DNA of 64,000 nucleotides from Alviniconcha marisindica (GCA_018857735.1 JABMCL010002815.1:786001-850000); one strand, 5' to 3'; positions 46,157-60,624 are shown, numbered from the stretch's first letter. The notes: a model not told the origin generated them from the sequence alone. Numbers and translations are program-made.

Positions 46157-48943
46157 TTGTGTTGTATGTGTTGTGCATGTGTTGTGTGTGGATGGGTGTG
46201 TGTGTGTGGGTGTGTGTGTGTTGTAGTTGTGTGTGTGTGTGGTTGTGTGTGTGTGTAGGTTGTGTGTGTGTGTGTAGGTAGTGTGTGTGTGTGTGTGTGT
46301 GTGTGTAGGTATGTGTAGGTATGTGTGTGTGTGTGTGTGTGTATGTGTAGGTATGTGTGTGTGTGTGTTGGTCTGTGTATGTGTTCTAGATAGGGAAGGG
46401 AGCTGGGTGTTTGCTAGTACAGCTCCAGAAGTAACATGGACGGCCATGCATCTGACCGGTTACAGTAATGATCTGACCGGTTTCCGTGAACCACTTTCGC
46501 AAACCACACTGATGTCACTCTGGTTTGTAAAAATGTCTAGCGTGATCATTTCATTAAACAAATGTTGTTTTATCAGTCACTGCTCTGTAACTGAACTATT
46601 CAAACAGAAATCCAAAGACACCTTGATGGCATACGAGCAAATACAGCACCGTAATGTGTCCTTACCAATGGCTGGGTATCCCAGGTAGAAGCGGTCCACG
46701 CCAAACATTCCCAGGAAGACGGACAACAGCAGGGCCTTCTCAAAGGAATGGCCATTGCTGGGAAGGAGATGAGATCATTTCAGTCACTCACTTCAATGAA
46801 TATGAACAGCATACGAGGTAATATTAATCACTCACTTAAATGAATATGAACAGATCATATTAATCACTTAAACGAATATTAACAGCATATGAGATCACAT
46901 TATTCACTCACTTCAATGAATATGAACAGCATACAAGATCATATTAATCACTCACTTCAATGAATATTAACAGCATACGAGATCATGTTAATCACTCACT
47001 TCAATGAATATTAACAGCAAACGAGATCATGTTAATCACTCACTTCTATGAATATTAACAGCATACAAGATCATATTAATCAATCACTTCGATGAATATT
47101 AACATATATATTCATTGAAGTGAGTGATTAATATGATCTCGTATGCTGTTCATATTAACCACTTACTTCAATGAATATTAACAGCAAACAAGATCATGTT
47201 AATCACTCACTTCAATGAATATTAACAGCATACGAGATCATGTTAATCACTCACTTCAATGAATATTAACAGCAAACGAGATCATATTATTCACTCACTT
47301 CAATGAATATTAACATATATATTCATTGAGGTGAGTGATTAATATGATCTCATATGCTGTTCATATTAATCACTCACTTCAATGAATATTAACAGCATAT
47401 GAGATCATATTAATCACTCACTTCAATGAATATTAACAGCATGCGAGATTATATTAATCACTCACTTCAAAGAATGTTAACAGTATATGAGATCATATTA
47501 ATCACTCACTTAAAATTAAACAAATATTAACAGTATACATACAAAGTGGTGACGTGCTGGAATTATGCCAGGAGAATGTACTCATTTACAAATTATGGTT
47601 ACACCACTGTTGTACATTATGTTGTCACTAAATTATAACATCGCATGCAAAACTGTAAATGAGTACATCTTGGTAGACACTGTGTTAGTGTATACTTCTC
47701 GATACATGTTCTGAATGGTAACTACACTGATACAGTGATAGCAATACAAGGTATACATGTGCATACACATGTCTTTAGATGCATGTACTTATTGCCTATG
47801 CACATGTATACCTTTATCAGTCCACTACCATAATATTAATAATGGACATTTCTATGGCGCATGATCGCTAGCGAAATCCAAGGCAAAATGCGCCGGACAA
47901 AAAGATGCAGAAAAATGTGTTAACACATACAATGGACAAAATAAAATGCACATACACATGTATACACATGCAAACACACACACACACACACACACTGACA
48001 CAAACATTCACACACACACACACACACATACACACTGTCACAAACACTGACACACACACTGACACAAACATTGAGACAAACACATACACACAAACACTGA
48101 CACACACACACACACATACACACAATTCTCACTGCGGCCACCAAGGGCCGCTACACCACTGTGCAACCCCCCACCGTTGGTTTTTCCCCAAGATACTTGG
48201 ATGCTGCAACGCACCCAACAGATACAGGTACAGACATACTGGCAGCATTCATACATCTTGTGCTTGTAATACACAGTCATATTTCTTAACTTCAGTTCAC
48301 ACAGACACTATAGATATTAACAACTCACGTCCACTTGCAAGGCACCTTCTTCTGGAATGTATTATTGGAATGTTGTTCTGCACACTTCATCCCCTGGGCT
48401 AACTGGCACCAAACTGTCATAACACAGATATGTGCACATATTAATAAAGAAATGAACTGTTAGCAAAACCTAGTGTTGTTGTTGTTGTGTGTGTGTGTGT
48501 TTGTGAGCGCACGCATGTGTGTGTGTGTGTGGAATGCATGTGTGGGTGTGAGTGCATGCATGCACATGTGTCTGTGAATGCATGTGTATGTGTGTGTCAA
48601 GTGTGTGTGTGTGTGTGTGTGAGCGCACGCATGCGCATGTGTGTGAATGTGTGTGTGTATTATTGGCATGTTGTTCTGTGCACTTCACCCCCTGGGCTAA
48701 CTGGCACCAGACTGTCATAACACAGATATGTGCATATATTAATAAAGAAATGAACTGTTAGCAAAACCTAGTATTGTTGTTGTTTCTGTGTGAGTGTGTA
48801 TGTGTGTGTGCGCGAGCGCACGCATGTGCATGTGTGTGAATGCATAAGTGTGTGTGTGTGTGTGTGTGTGTGTGTTGTGTGTGTGTGTGTGTGTGTGTGA
48901 ATGCATGTGTGTGAGCACATGCATGCGCATGTGTCTGTGAATG

Positions 48944-48979
<36 letters not shown>

Positions 48980-50695
48980 TGTGAAGTGTGTGACCAGGGT
49001 ATGACAATAAGGTCTGCCCGACTGCCCAGGGCAGGTAACTTACTCGGTCGGGCAGGTGAAGATCTCAGTGGCCTGCCCGACCGGGCAAGTCGCTGTCAGT
49101 TTTTATTTTTTTTATTTTTTTATTGACAGTATCATATTTCAATTCAAACACTAGATTTCGAGTCGCTGTGACAGTTTTTGTTTTGCGGTTCCACAATCAC
49201 ATCAGTTTCCTTTTACATCATCAAACCGACCGACTTCAGTGTCGTAGTATGTGATTGGCTTGCCAGTGCAGTTAAGCCAATCAGAAGCTAGCTCTCTTTA
49301 CTCGTGGCAAAGCATGGCTCGCACTCAGTTAGTTGATGATGATGAAGTGATGCTTTATGTCCTCATATGTCAGTTGACATATTAGGGACAAGTTGTGACA
49401 TGCCGAAGCACGGTGCAATAAATCTTTACGTCCACGGAAACCAGAAGGCTTGTTAGGACGGACAGTCCAGGACGTCCACCTCGACTCTCACACAGCTCCT
49501 GAACCATGTGTGTCTCAGCTTTGGTGTGAACTTTTTAAAAGGAGCATCGGGAAGAAAAAGAAAAAGAAAACAAGGGGGGGGTGGGGGGGGGGATGAAAAC
49601 AAAAATAAGTCTGAAAAGCTAAAAGCTAACAGATCCCAGTCAAAAGAAAGGAAGTTTGTTCCCAAGTGCAGACAAAATAATTTGCTTGGGGTGTTTGCAA
49701 TGACAACATGGGCTACAACTATGCCAGTACTAGTGGGAATTTTCAAGCAATTACTTCATCTTCTCTTTCCTTTGGGGGAGGGATAGGGGGCAAGGGGAGA
49801 AGGGGGGTGTCAGATCCAAAGTGTAATCAATGAGCATTTTAAAAGACCTAATTGTGGCCGCTAAATTGTTGAAATTCATAATCATGTTCCGATCGGGAAT
49901 TTCCGTTCAGCGAAGGGACACTACTCCTGACTTGCGATCTTGTTTTATCGTGGAGATAGGGGAAACATTGGACCTTAAAAAACAAAAAACTTTCTCATTC
50001 TTAAATAACAGATAATGAAGGCAGGAATAAACTAGCATAAATCTGAATCCTTTATTAACACATAAAATAAAGAAATGTATCTGGTGCAGGTTTGGCTCAG
50101 TTCCTTGTGTTAAAAAATACCACCACTGATCCAAGCTGCCCGGGCTATGTTGGGTCATGGCTTGGGGCATGCATGGCAGTTTGGGTCATTAATATTAACA
50201 ATAATTAAAATTCTGAAATTAGAACTGTTAAGTGTTAGGATGAAATGAACAGTAATTGCCTGTTGGCTTTCACAGAAGTCATGACACATGACAAAATGAG
50301 GCAGAGTTATGCTCAGTCACATTATGTACTGCAATGATTCATTGCTGATACCATTAGTACTGAGACAGGTACCACTGTAATTTTTTAAATTATAAGCTTG
50401 AGTACTTTACAGAATTTTATCTCTTTCAAGCATGGACCAGGCGATTAACAATGTTACAAATTTATGTAACTTTGTGGGGAAGATAGTTTGTGTGTGTGTG
50501 TGTGTGTGTATCAGTCTCTTAGAACTTTTATCACACTTTCTACCCTTCAAAATCCATTTGACAAACGTATCACATATTTTAATCAAATTGGCTGATTTTA
50601 AGAATCTGGCATGGGCAACTAGTTTTGCCACTTGGGCAAGTAGAAAATTCATCTACTTGCCCTACATGGGAAAAAAAGTTATTGTCATACCCTGA

Positions 50696-50735
<40 letters not shown>

Positions 50736-50907
50736 GAGTGCACACATGCGCATGTGTGTGAATGTGTGTGTGTATTATTGGAATGTTGTTCTGCACACTT
50801 CATCCCCTGGGCTAACTGGCACCAGACTGTCATAACACAGATATGTGCACATATTAATAAAGAAATGAACTGTTAGCAAAACCTAGTGTTGTTGTTGTTT
50901 GTGTGTG

Positions 50908-50940
<33 letters not shown>

Positions 50941-50970
50941 AGCACACGCATGTGCATGTGTGTGTGAAAG

Positions 50971-51012
<42 letters not shown>

Positions 51013-51013
51013 C

Positions 51014-51079
<66 letters not shown>

Positions 51080-51128
51080 ATATGTGTGTGTGAGCGCATG
51101 CATGCGCATGTGTTTGTGAATGCATGTA

Positions 51129-51191
<63 letters not shown>

Positions 51192-51349
51192 TGCATGCAT
51201 GCGCATGCGCATGTGTGTGTGTGTGTGTGTGTGTGTATTATTGGGATGTTGTTCTGCACACTTCATCCCCTGGGGTAACTGGTACCAAACTGTCATAACA
51301 CAGATACGTGAACATATTAATAAAGAAATGTGCAAAACCTAATGTTGTT

Positions 51350-51412
<63 letters not shown>

Positions 51413-52762
51413 GGAATGTTTTTCTGCGCACTTCACCCCCCAGGCTAACTGGCACCAGACTGTCATAATGCAGATAGATACATTATATACACATTAAAGG
51501 ACTGTATTGTTAGCAAAACCTAGTGTTGTTCAGTGTGTGTGTGTGTGTGTGTGTGTGTGCATGTGTGCATACTGTTTGAATAACTTGCCCCCTCACCCCA
51601 TTGACTGCTAGTATTTGAACCTTTTACCATTCTTCTTTTCTTAAAAATAATAATGGATGGCTCTCTGAGTCTCTCACACACACACACACACGCACACGCT
51701 TGTTTTGAACTCACCTTTAGCCGACCTGGTCTCCTTATCACAGCCAACAGCTTGTTGTGTTTCAGGGTCAATGGCTGTGTCATTACACAGATATCTGGCA
51801 AACTATAAGGAACTCTATAGGGTTATCAAAGAAAATAGTACTTCTTATCACATAAAGACCACACAATTATGTGTTACATAATCTGAAACAGAATAAGGCT
51901 GAGGGTGTTTGTGTAGAATCAACAAATAAAATTATGTAGTTCAAATCATTGTTCAAATGTAGTTTAAATCATTGAAGACCCAACACTTTCAACATCTGCT
52001 GTTTAAATTTAAGTTTAACCAGTTGTTCTGGACAAGCTAATTCACTGAAAATACCTTGAAACTGACTTTTTTACCCTATTTTCCACACCTGCTTGTGTCA
52101 AGCTCTGTCAACGTTGCACAGTTATGTTTACTGATTAATCTTGCAGTGAAGAAGGTGACTTGTGCTGCAAGAAGTGGAGATTCTGCAGGTCTGTATCAGT
52201 GTATGTCATTTGAGTGTCCAGGGGCAATGGCTGTCACAGTGTTTGGCCCTATCGGATTCTACAAAACTGATTTTCCTGAATGGGCATGGTAAACAGCACA
52301 TCTCATAACTTGACAAGATTAGGGCCAAGCAAATCAAATAAAGACCACCGTTATTGTACTAATTACTAGAATACTACCCAGATCCTGATCACCTTTAAAC
52401 TATATAATTAAAGAAACAACACTGACCCGTCACTGTCATGGTCTCATGTTGCAGTAGCTGACACTATCCCAGTTGCAATGAGCAAAGGAAAGGCTTATAT
52501 ATCTGAATCACTGGTATACCTACGTGGAGGCTTCAAAGGCTTGAAACTGAGCACTCGACAGAAAAAGAAGAAACCAATAACTTGCAAAAAAAGGATACTG
52601 TCCCATCATCAAATCATCACACTTGATTAGTCCAGAATTCAGTGTGTCAGCGCCACTGCTAGTCTGTGAATCAGTAGCTGGATACACTAATGTCACTGAC
52701 AACCACATCACAAAAACACCCACATAATACAATAGTACTGTTCGGCGTTGAAAGAAGAACAT
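43446..52762 (-). CDS. TM2D1: TM2D1-like: TM2 domain-containing protein (five exons found, one internal exon missing)
   Basis: A small membrane protein of the TM2 family, whose human member TM2D1 was described as a beta-amyloid-binding protein; its cellular role is unclear. Exons in coding order: 52762-52599 (signal anchor, then KCDDLMMGQ), 51794-51715 (YLCND..IDPETQQ, Cys-rich), [exon not found], 46757-46666 (TM1 and the VDRFYLGYPAIG loop with the family DRF motif), 45160-45087 (GLVKFATLGFMFLGQLVDIL, TM2), 43556-43446 (PSDGSEYVIDYYG and stop). Phases 2 after exon 1, 1 after exon 2, and 1 then 0 in the last joins agree. Exon 2 ends phase 1 and the next found exon needs phase 2, so about 100 nt (3n+1) coding VxCFPAP-type sequence must lie in 46758-51714, an intron full of GT tracts and an inserted transposon. 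Divergent from NME6. Confidence 0.88.
44020..45086 (-). repeat. ~37 bp array starting at TM2D1 second-helix exon donor
   Basis: About 28 units, minus strand cagttggtggacatttagtg then catcactgtcttcttct. The first unit is the donor CAG|gtgggtggacgttttagtgc itself. Confidence 0.92.
45087..45160 (-). CDS. TM2D1: TM2D1 exon with second TM2 helix (donor starts an array)
   Basis: Encodes LVKFATLGFMFLGQLVDILL then IATQ. The donor CAG|gtgggtggacg is the first unit of the repeat at 44020-45086. Confidence 0.93.
45360..45381. repeat. Poly-C run
   Basis: About 20 C in a TM2D1 intron. Confidence 0.9.
45725..46380. repeat. 650 bp (GT)n-rich tract
   Basis: Nearly pure GT with occasional GTAG and GTTG interruptions. 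It abuts the AC-tailed element copy 3, as its expanded tail. Confidence 0.95.
46381..46560 (-). mobile_element. AC-tailed dispersed element, copy 3
   Basis: Minus strand shares ggttcacggaaaccggtcag, agctgtactagcaaacaccc and the tgtttgaaaaat-side end with copies at 20100 and 23254. Confidence 0.7.
46666..46757 (-). CDS. TM2D1: TM2D1 exon with first TM2 helix
   Basis: Encodes NGHSFEKALLLSVFLGMFG then VDRFYLGYPAIG, the TM2 domain signature. The acceptor cttcccag lies about 12 bp from the start of the array at 46769. Confidence 0.93.
46769..47520. repeat. ~44 bp array beside TM2D1 first-helix exon, with two inverted segments
   Basis: About 17 units of cactcacttcaatgaatatt then aacagcatacgagatcatat. 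It begins 12 bp from the exon acceptor. Two blocks (about 47105-47160 and 47316-47370) run in the opposite orientation, each making a long hairpin with its neighbours. Confidence 0.93.
47577..47667. repeat. 13 bp inverted repeat
   Basis: TGTACTCATTTAC at 47577-47589 and its complement at 47655-47667. Could be the ends of a tiny MITE. Confidence 0.6.
47748..47814. repeat. Perfect 18 bp hairpin
   Basis: AAGGTATACATGTGCATA at 47748-47765 and its exact complement at 47797-47814, loop 31 nt. Confidence 0.9.
48356..48785. repeat. Two copies of a ~125 bp unit joined by GT tracts
   Basis: Units (ttctgcacacttcatcccct, then ggctaactggcaccaaactg, ending aaaacctagtgttgttgttg) at about 48358-48480 and 48658-48785. 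Three further copies lie past the transposon at 50772-50900, 51236-51350 and 51407-51535. Confidence 0.9.
48995..50694. mobile_element. hAT-like DNA element, 1.7 kb, non-autonomous
   Basis: Perfect 16 bp inverted ends CAGGGTATGACAATAA at 48995-49010 and its complement at 50679-50694. It is flanked by AGTGTGTG at 48985-48992 and 50695-50702, an 8 bp duplication size typical of hAT (ambiguous because the target is GT-rich and two extra bases, AC, precede the left end). CAGGG termini also fit hAT. No transposase frame seen. Confidence 0.6.
49334..49507 (-). mobile_element. SINE-like element with (TCA)n tail, copy 2, nested
   Basis: About 95 percent like 4340-4523 by eye, in opposite orientation, inside the hAT-like element. 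Confidence 0.85.
50695..51535. repeat. GT tracts with three copies of the ~125 bp unit
   Basis: Continuation of the 48356 repeat after the insertion: (GT)n up to 170 bp long alternating with the 125 bp unit. Confidence 0.9.
51715..51794 (-). CDS. TM2D1: TM2D1 exon 2
   Basis: Encodes QYLCNDTAIDPETQQ and a second cysteine (VGCDK), matching the extracellular Cys-rich part of TM2D1. Acceptor tttgccag, donor gtgagt. Confidence 0.85.
52155..52291 (+). other. Exon-like open stretch of unknown nature
   Basis: Plus strand, antisense within TM2D1 intron 1: taatcttgcag|, then an open frame with four cysteines (VTCAARSGDSAGLYQCMSFE) up to GCATG|gtaaac. I do not recognise it and see no partner exons. 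Possibly chance. Confidence 0.2.
52599..52762 (-). CDS. TM2D1: TM2D1 exon 1
   Basis: Residues 1-55 begin at ATG 52762-52760. A hydrophobic stretch (VLLYYVGVFVMWLSVTLV) fits a signal peptide. The exon ends GGA CA before donor gtatcc, joining to exon 2 as GQYLC, the family motif. Confidence 0.85.
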
Positions 52763-53136
52763 TTTGTCGAGTTCTCACTTCGCCATTTCAAGTTTGTTGT
52801 TGCAACCCACCTGCAACCGGAACAGGAAATACATGCGTCGTACTAGAAATATAGTACTTACAAATAGCATTTTCATGTAATAAAAGAGAGCGAAAATGAA
52901 TCTTTATGCGCATATAATCGCATCTATATGAAAATAAGTTAGAGTAGTGTCATTGATAAACTGTGAAACATGCGTTATTTACACTTAATAAACTTTATAA
53001 AAACACTGCGCAGACTGCTTCCGGTAAGGTGTCCGAGCAGACGACGTTTTATTCCCGAATGCTCTTTTTCTCCGGTCATTGACAAAGCTTCTTGGTCGTT
53101 CTTTGCAATCTAATCAGCTTTTTATTGACCGGAGAA
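52763..53136. promoter_or_regulatory. Bidirectional TM2D1/NME6 promoter region
   Basis: 374 bp separate the divergent start codons. Visible motifs: CTTCCGGT at 53018-53025 and CCGGAA at 52817-52822 (ETS/GABP-like), and TATAAAAA at 52996-53003, placed suitably for NME6. Function is inferred from position. Confidence 0.7.
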
Positions 53137-56518
<3,382 letters not shown>

Positions 56519-56519
56519 A

Positions 56520-56524
<5 letters not shown>

Positions 56525-56589
<65 letters not shown>

Positions 56590-57265
56590 TGTGTATGCAT
56601 GCACATGTATGTATGTGTGTGTATGCATTTGTGTGCATGTGTGTTGCATTTGTGTGTGTGTATGGGCATGTGTGTGTGTGCATGTGTGTGTGTGTGTGTG
56701 GGGGGGGTGCATGCATGCGTGTATGCATGTGTGTGTGCGTGTGTGTGTGTGTGTGTGTGAGTGCACATGCATGCATGTATGTGTTTGTGTCTTGTATTTG
56801 TGCTTATTTGGACAGGATAGGTGCAGTAGTAATGCATACCTTCTTCTGCATTCAGATCCCTTTGGTTATGTAACTCTGAATCCCACCTGTAGTCTACTGT
56901 CTTCTCCAGGTCAATGCATGTCTGCACCAGGACTAAGAATGTACTTGTTGCTTGGTGATAAAGAAATTGTTATTGGAAGCAAAAACAACGACAAAACCTG
57001 CTTCGCACTATAGTGTTTGACTAGAATAGACATACATGAAGCTGAATCTGTTTGCATAATGCTGTGCTCTTGTACGACATCTGAAGAAAAGGGAAAGGGA
57101 TGTGTGCGTGTACGCACTGTGTGCACATGCTTGTGTGTGTGTGTGTGTGTGCGCGCACATGTGTGTGTGTGTGTGTGTGCGCACATGCTTGTGTGTGTGC
57201 GTGCGTGCGCACATGTGTGTGTGTGTGTGTGTTTGTGCGCACATGTGTGTGTGTGTGTGTGGGTG
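56525..57265. repeat. GT-rich tracts in the NME6 3' UTR
   Basis: 56525-56760 and 57120-57265, split by unique sequence. Both would be transcribed in the NME6 3' UTR if the signal at 57371 is used. Confidence 0.85.
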
Positions 57266-57370
57266 AGATAATTTATATAACAAACTCAGTGGTATGGGTG
57301 TGTATGTGTGTGTGTGAGTGTGATGTTATTGTGAGTGTCAGCACAATGCATGTAAAACGATATTCTGTAT

Positions 57371-57376
57371 AATAAA
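57371..57376 (+). terminator. Candidate NME6 polyadenylation signal
   Basis: AATAAA about 850 bp after the NME6 stop. The implied 3' UTR would include three GT-rich tracts. Confidence 0.5.
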
Positions 57377-57390
57377 GACGTGGATATGCA

Positions 57391-57924
57391 GCAAGAGTCG
57401 CATAGTCTGATGTTTCTCATGATCAAGAGAGAAGGGTTATTGATTTTGTTTCTCCATTTTCCTCCCATCATTTTCGATGCACACAAGGCACCTTAGCATA
57501 GCTTTGCTTTCGTACTGTTAAGATAGTTTGCAACCATAGACACAAAACACCCACACATGCACACACCCACACATTCTGCCGCTCACCCTACCACCCCCTC
57601 TCCCCCCCCCCCCCCCCCCCCCCTCCGCCCCGTCCCCCCTACGACACACACAAATACAAACACAAGAACAGAAATATGCATGCAGATAAGAACAGAAAAA
57701 TGTTCAAATCATCCAGCGGTTTATTTATAAACAGGACAATAATAACATGTTTATGCACAGCTAATAAGTTGGATCAAAATAAATTGTGATGAATTACAAA
57801 CATGCACCCCCCACCCCCACCCCCCACCCCTCTCACAATAATCCATCTCAAACACACACACACACACACAAATCCTCGGTTTGTACCTTTTAAAATAAAA
57901 AGTGCACAAACGCATCACAACAGG
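57391..57924. other. Intergenic, no gene seen
   Basis: Contains a 20 bp poly-C at about 57604 and short CA runs. Confidence 0.6.
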
Positions 57925-58254
57925 AAATTACGAGTGACTGATTCGGCTTGCCATACATGTAACATAACCAAGAAGAGCGAGAGACGCGGGGGGAAGATGA
58001 CGGCTTTTTACAAGCGGCGCCTCGTGACTTGCAGTAATTACGAGTGACCGATTCAGCCTACCATACATCAAACACGAGAGCGAGAGTCGTGGGGAGAAGA
58101 TGACAGCTTTTTACTAGCTGCATCTCGTGACTTGCAGAAATTAAGAGTGACCGATTCGGCGTGTCATACATCTAACACGTCGTTGGGGGGGGGGGGGGGG
58201 GGGGTTGGGGGGGGGATATGACAGCTTTTGACAAGCTGTGCCTCGTGACTTGCA
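57925..58254 (+). repeat. Three ~105-115 bp tandem units
   Basis: Each has attacgagtgaccgattcgg ... and ends ctcgtgacttgcag. The third is interrupted by a poly-G run (58183-58214). Leads straight into the next array. Confidence 0.9.
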
Positions 58255-60050
58255 GATCTATGCAAGAGCCGGACATGGTAGCAGACTTTTCTCAGGGCCT
58301 ACTGATTGCAGGTCTATCCAAGACTGAGCCGGACATGGTAGCAGACTTTTCGCAGCAGATCTATGCAAGAGCCTGCATGGTACCCAGCTTTTCGCGGGGC
58401 CGAATGGTTACAAATCTACGCAAGAGCCGGACAAGGTACCAGAGTTTTCGCAGCAGATCTATCCAAGAGCCGAGCAGACTTTTCGCGGGGACTAACGGTT
58501 ACAAATCTATGCCAGAGCCGGACAAGGTACCAGACGTTTCGCGTGAGATCTAATGCAAGAGCCGGACATGGTACCATACCTTTCGCGGGGCCTAATGGTT
58601 GCAGATCCATCCAAGAGTCGGACAGGTAGCAGACTTTTCGGAGCAGATCTATGCAAGAGCCGGACATGGTCCCAGACTTTTGGCAGGGCCTAATGGTTGC
58701 AGATCTATGAAAAAGCCGGACAAGGTAGCGGACTGTTCGCGGGCAATTTTCAAAAAGCCGGACAAGGTAGCAGGGCTTTTCGCAGGGGAATGGTATGCAA
58801 AAGCCGGACAAGGTAGCAGGGCTTTTCGGAGCAGATCTATGCAAGAGCCGGACATGGTACCGACTTTTGGCAGGGCCTAATGGGTTTCAGATCTATGCAA
58901 AAGCCGGACAAGGTAGGGACTTTTTTCGGGGGAAAGCAGATCTATCCAAGAGCCGGACAAGGTAGGGACTTTTTTCGCCAGCAGATCTATCCAAAAGCCG
59001 GACAAGGTAGGGACTTTTCGGGGGAGCAGATCTATGCAAAAGCCGGACAAGGTAGCGGACTTTTCGCAGCAGATCTATGCAAAAGCCGGACAAGGTAGCG
59101 GACTTGTTCGCAGCAGATCTATGCAAAAGTCGGACAAGGTAGCGGACTGTTCGCAGCAGATCTATGCAAAAGTCGGACAAGGTAGCGGACTGTTCGCAGC
59201 AGATCTATGCAAAAGCCGGACAAGGTAGCGGACTTTTCGCAGCAGATCTATGCAAAAGCCGGACAAGGTAGCGGACTTTTCGCGGGGCCTAACTGTTGCA
59301 GATCTATGCAAGAGCCGGACAAGGTAGCAGACTTTTCGTGGGGCCTAATCGTTGAAGATCTATGCAAGAGCCGGACAGGTAGGAGACTTTTCTCAGGGCC
59401 TAATGTTATTGCAGGTCTATCCAAGAGCCGGACAAGGTAGGAGACTTTTCTCAGGGCCTAATGTTATTGCAGGTCTATCCAAGAGCCGGACAAGGTAGGA
59501 GACTTTTCTCAGGGCCTAATGTTATTGCAGGTCTATCCAAGAGCCGGACAAGGTAGGAGACTTTTCTCAGGGCCTAATGATTGCAGGTCTATCCAAGAGC
59601 CGGACAAGGTAGCAGACTTTTCTGGGCCTAATGATTGCCGGTCTATCCAAGAGCCGGACAAGGTAGCAGACTTTTCGCAGCAGATCTATGCAAGAGCCGG
59701 ACAAGGCCGTAGCAGACTTTTCGCAGCAGATCTATGCAAGAGCCGGACAGGTAGCAGACTTTTCGTGGGGCCTAATCGTTGCAGATCTATGCAAGAGCCG
59801 GACAAGGTAGCAGAGCTTTTGCAGGGCTTAATGGCAAGAACCGGACATGGTACCAGGCTCTTCGCGGGGCCTAATCGTTGCAGATCTGTCCAAGAGCTGG
59901 ACAAAGTAGCAGACTCTTCGCAGGGTCTAATGGTTGCAGATCTGTTCCAGAGCCGGACAAGGTACCAGACTTTTCTCAAGGTCTAATGGTTGCAGATCTA
60001 TGCAAGAGCCGGATAAGGTACCAGACTTTTTCGCAGGGCTTAATGGTTGC
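58255..60050 (+). repeat. 1.8 kb satellite with exon-like units
   Basis: About 38 units of 43 or 56 bp. Each contains ttgcag or cgcag, then ATCTATGCAAGAGCCGGACA, then AG|gtagcagac. So every unit has an acceptor-like and a donor-like motif around a constant 22 nt. No host gene found. Confidence 0.92.
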
Positions 60051-60267
60051 CAGTCACGTCTCCAGTCTTGGGTAATTCCTAGCGGCGCCAGTACCGATGC
60101 GCGCTCATGTTAAAGGTGCATTGCAGAGCAAGACATCGACTGCCTAATTTTCGGTGTTTCGGCTTTTTCGTGCCCAGTAAACCGGTAGTTAGTTGGTTGG
60201 TTCTTGGTTAGTTAAGTTAACCAGTATCAGTACTGGTTTTACAGAAGTCGGAATGTCTGAATGGATC

Positions 60268-60269
<2 letters not shown>

Positions 60270-60352
<83 letters not shown>

Positions 60353-60406
60353 TGTCACGTGTGTGTTGTATCAGTATGTTGCGTAATGTGTGTGTGTTGT
60401 GTTGCT

Positions 60407-60484
<78 letters not shown>

Positions 60485-60496
60485 AGAGAGAGAGAG

Positions 60497-60532
<36 letters not shown>

Positions 60533-60533
60533 A

Positions 60534-60624
<91 letters not shown>

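Noticed and set aside
45527..46447. His/Thr- and Cys/Val-rich frames (also at 21406, 22115, 48470, 50873, 53525, 55577, 56255, 60193)
   Set aside because: Translations of (CA)n/(GT)n microsatellites.
58218..59986. Open frames of the IYARAGQG/QEPDKVADF type as protein-coding genes
   Set aside because: They run through a satellite with unit-length changes and no gene context; reported as a satellite with exon-like units instead.
58255..60050. CRISPR array
   Set aside because: Eukaryotic context; units are fully repetitive with no unique spacers.
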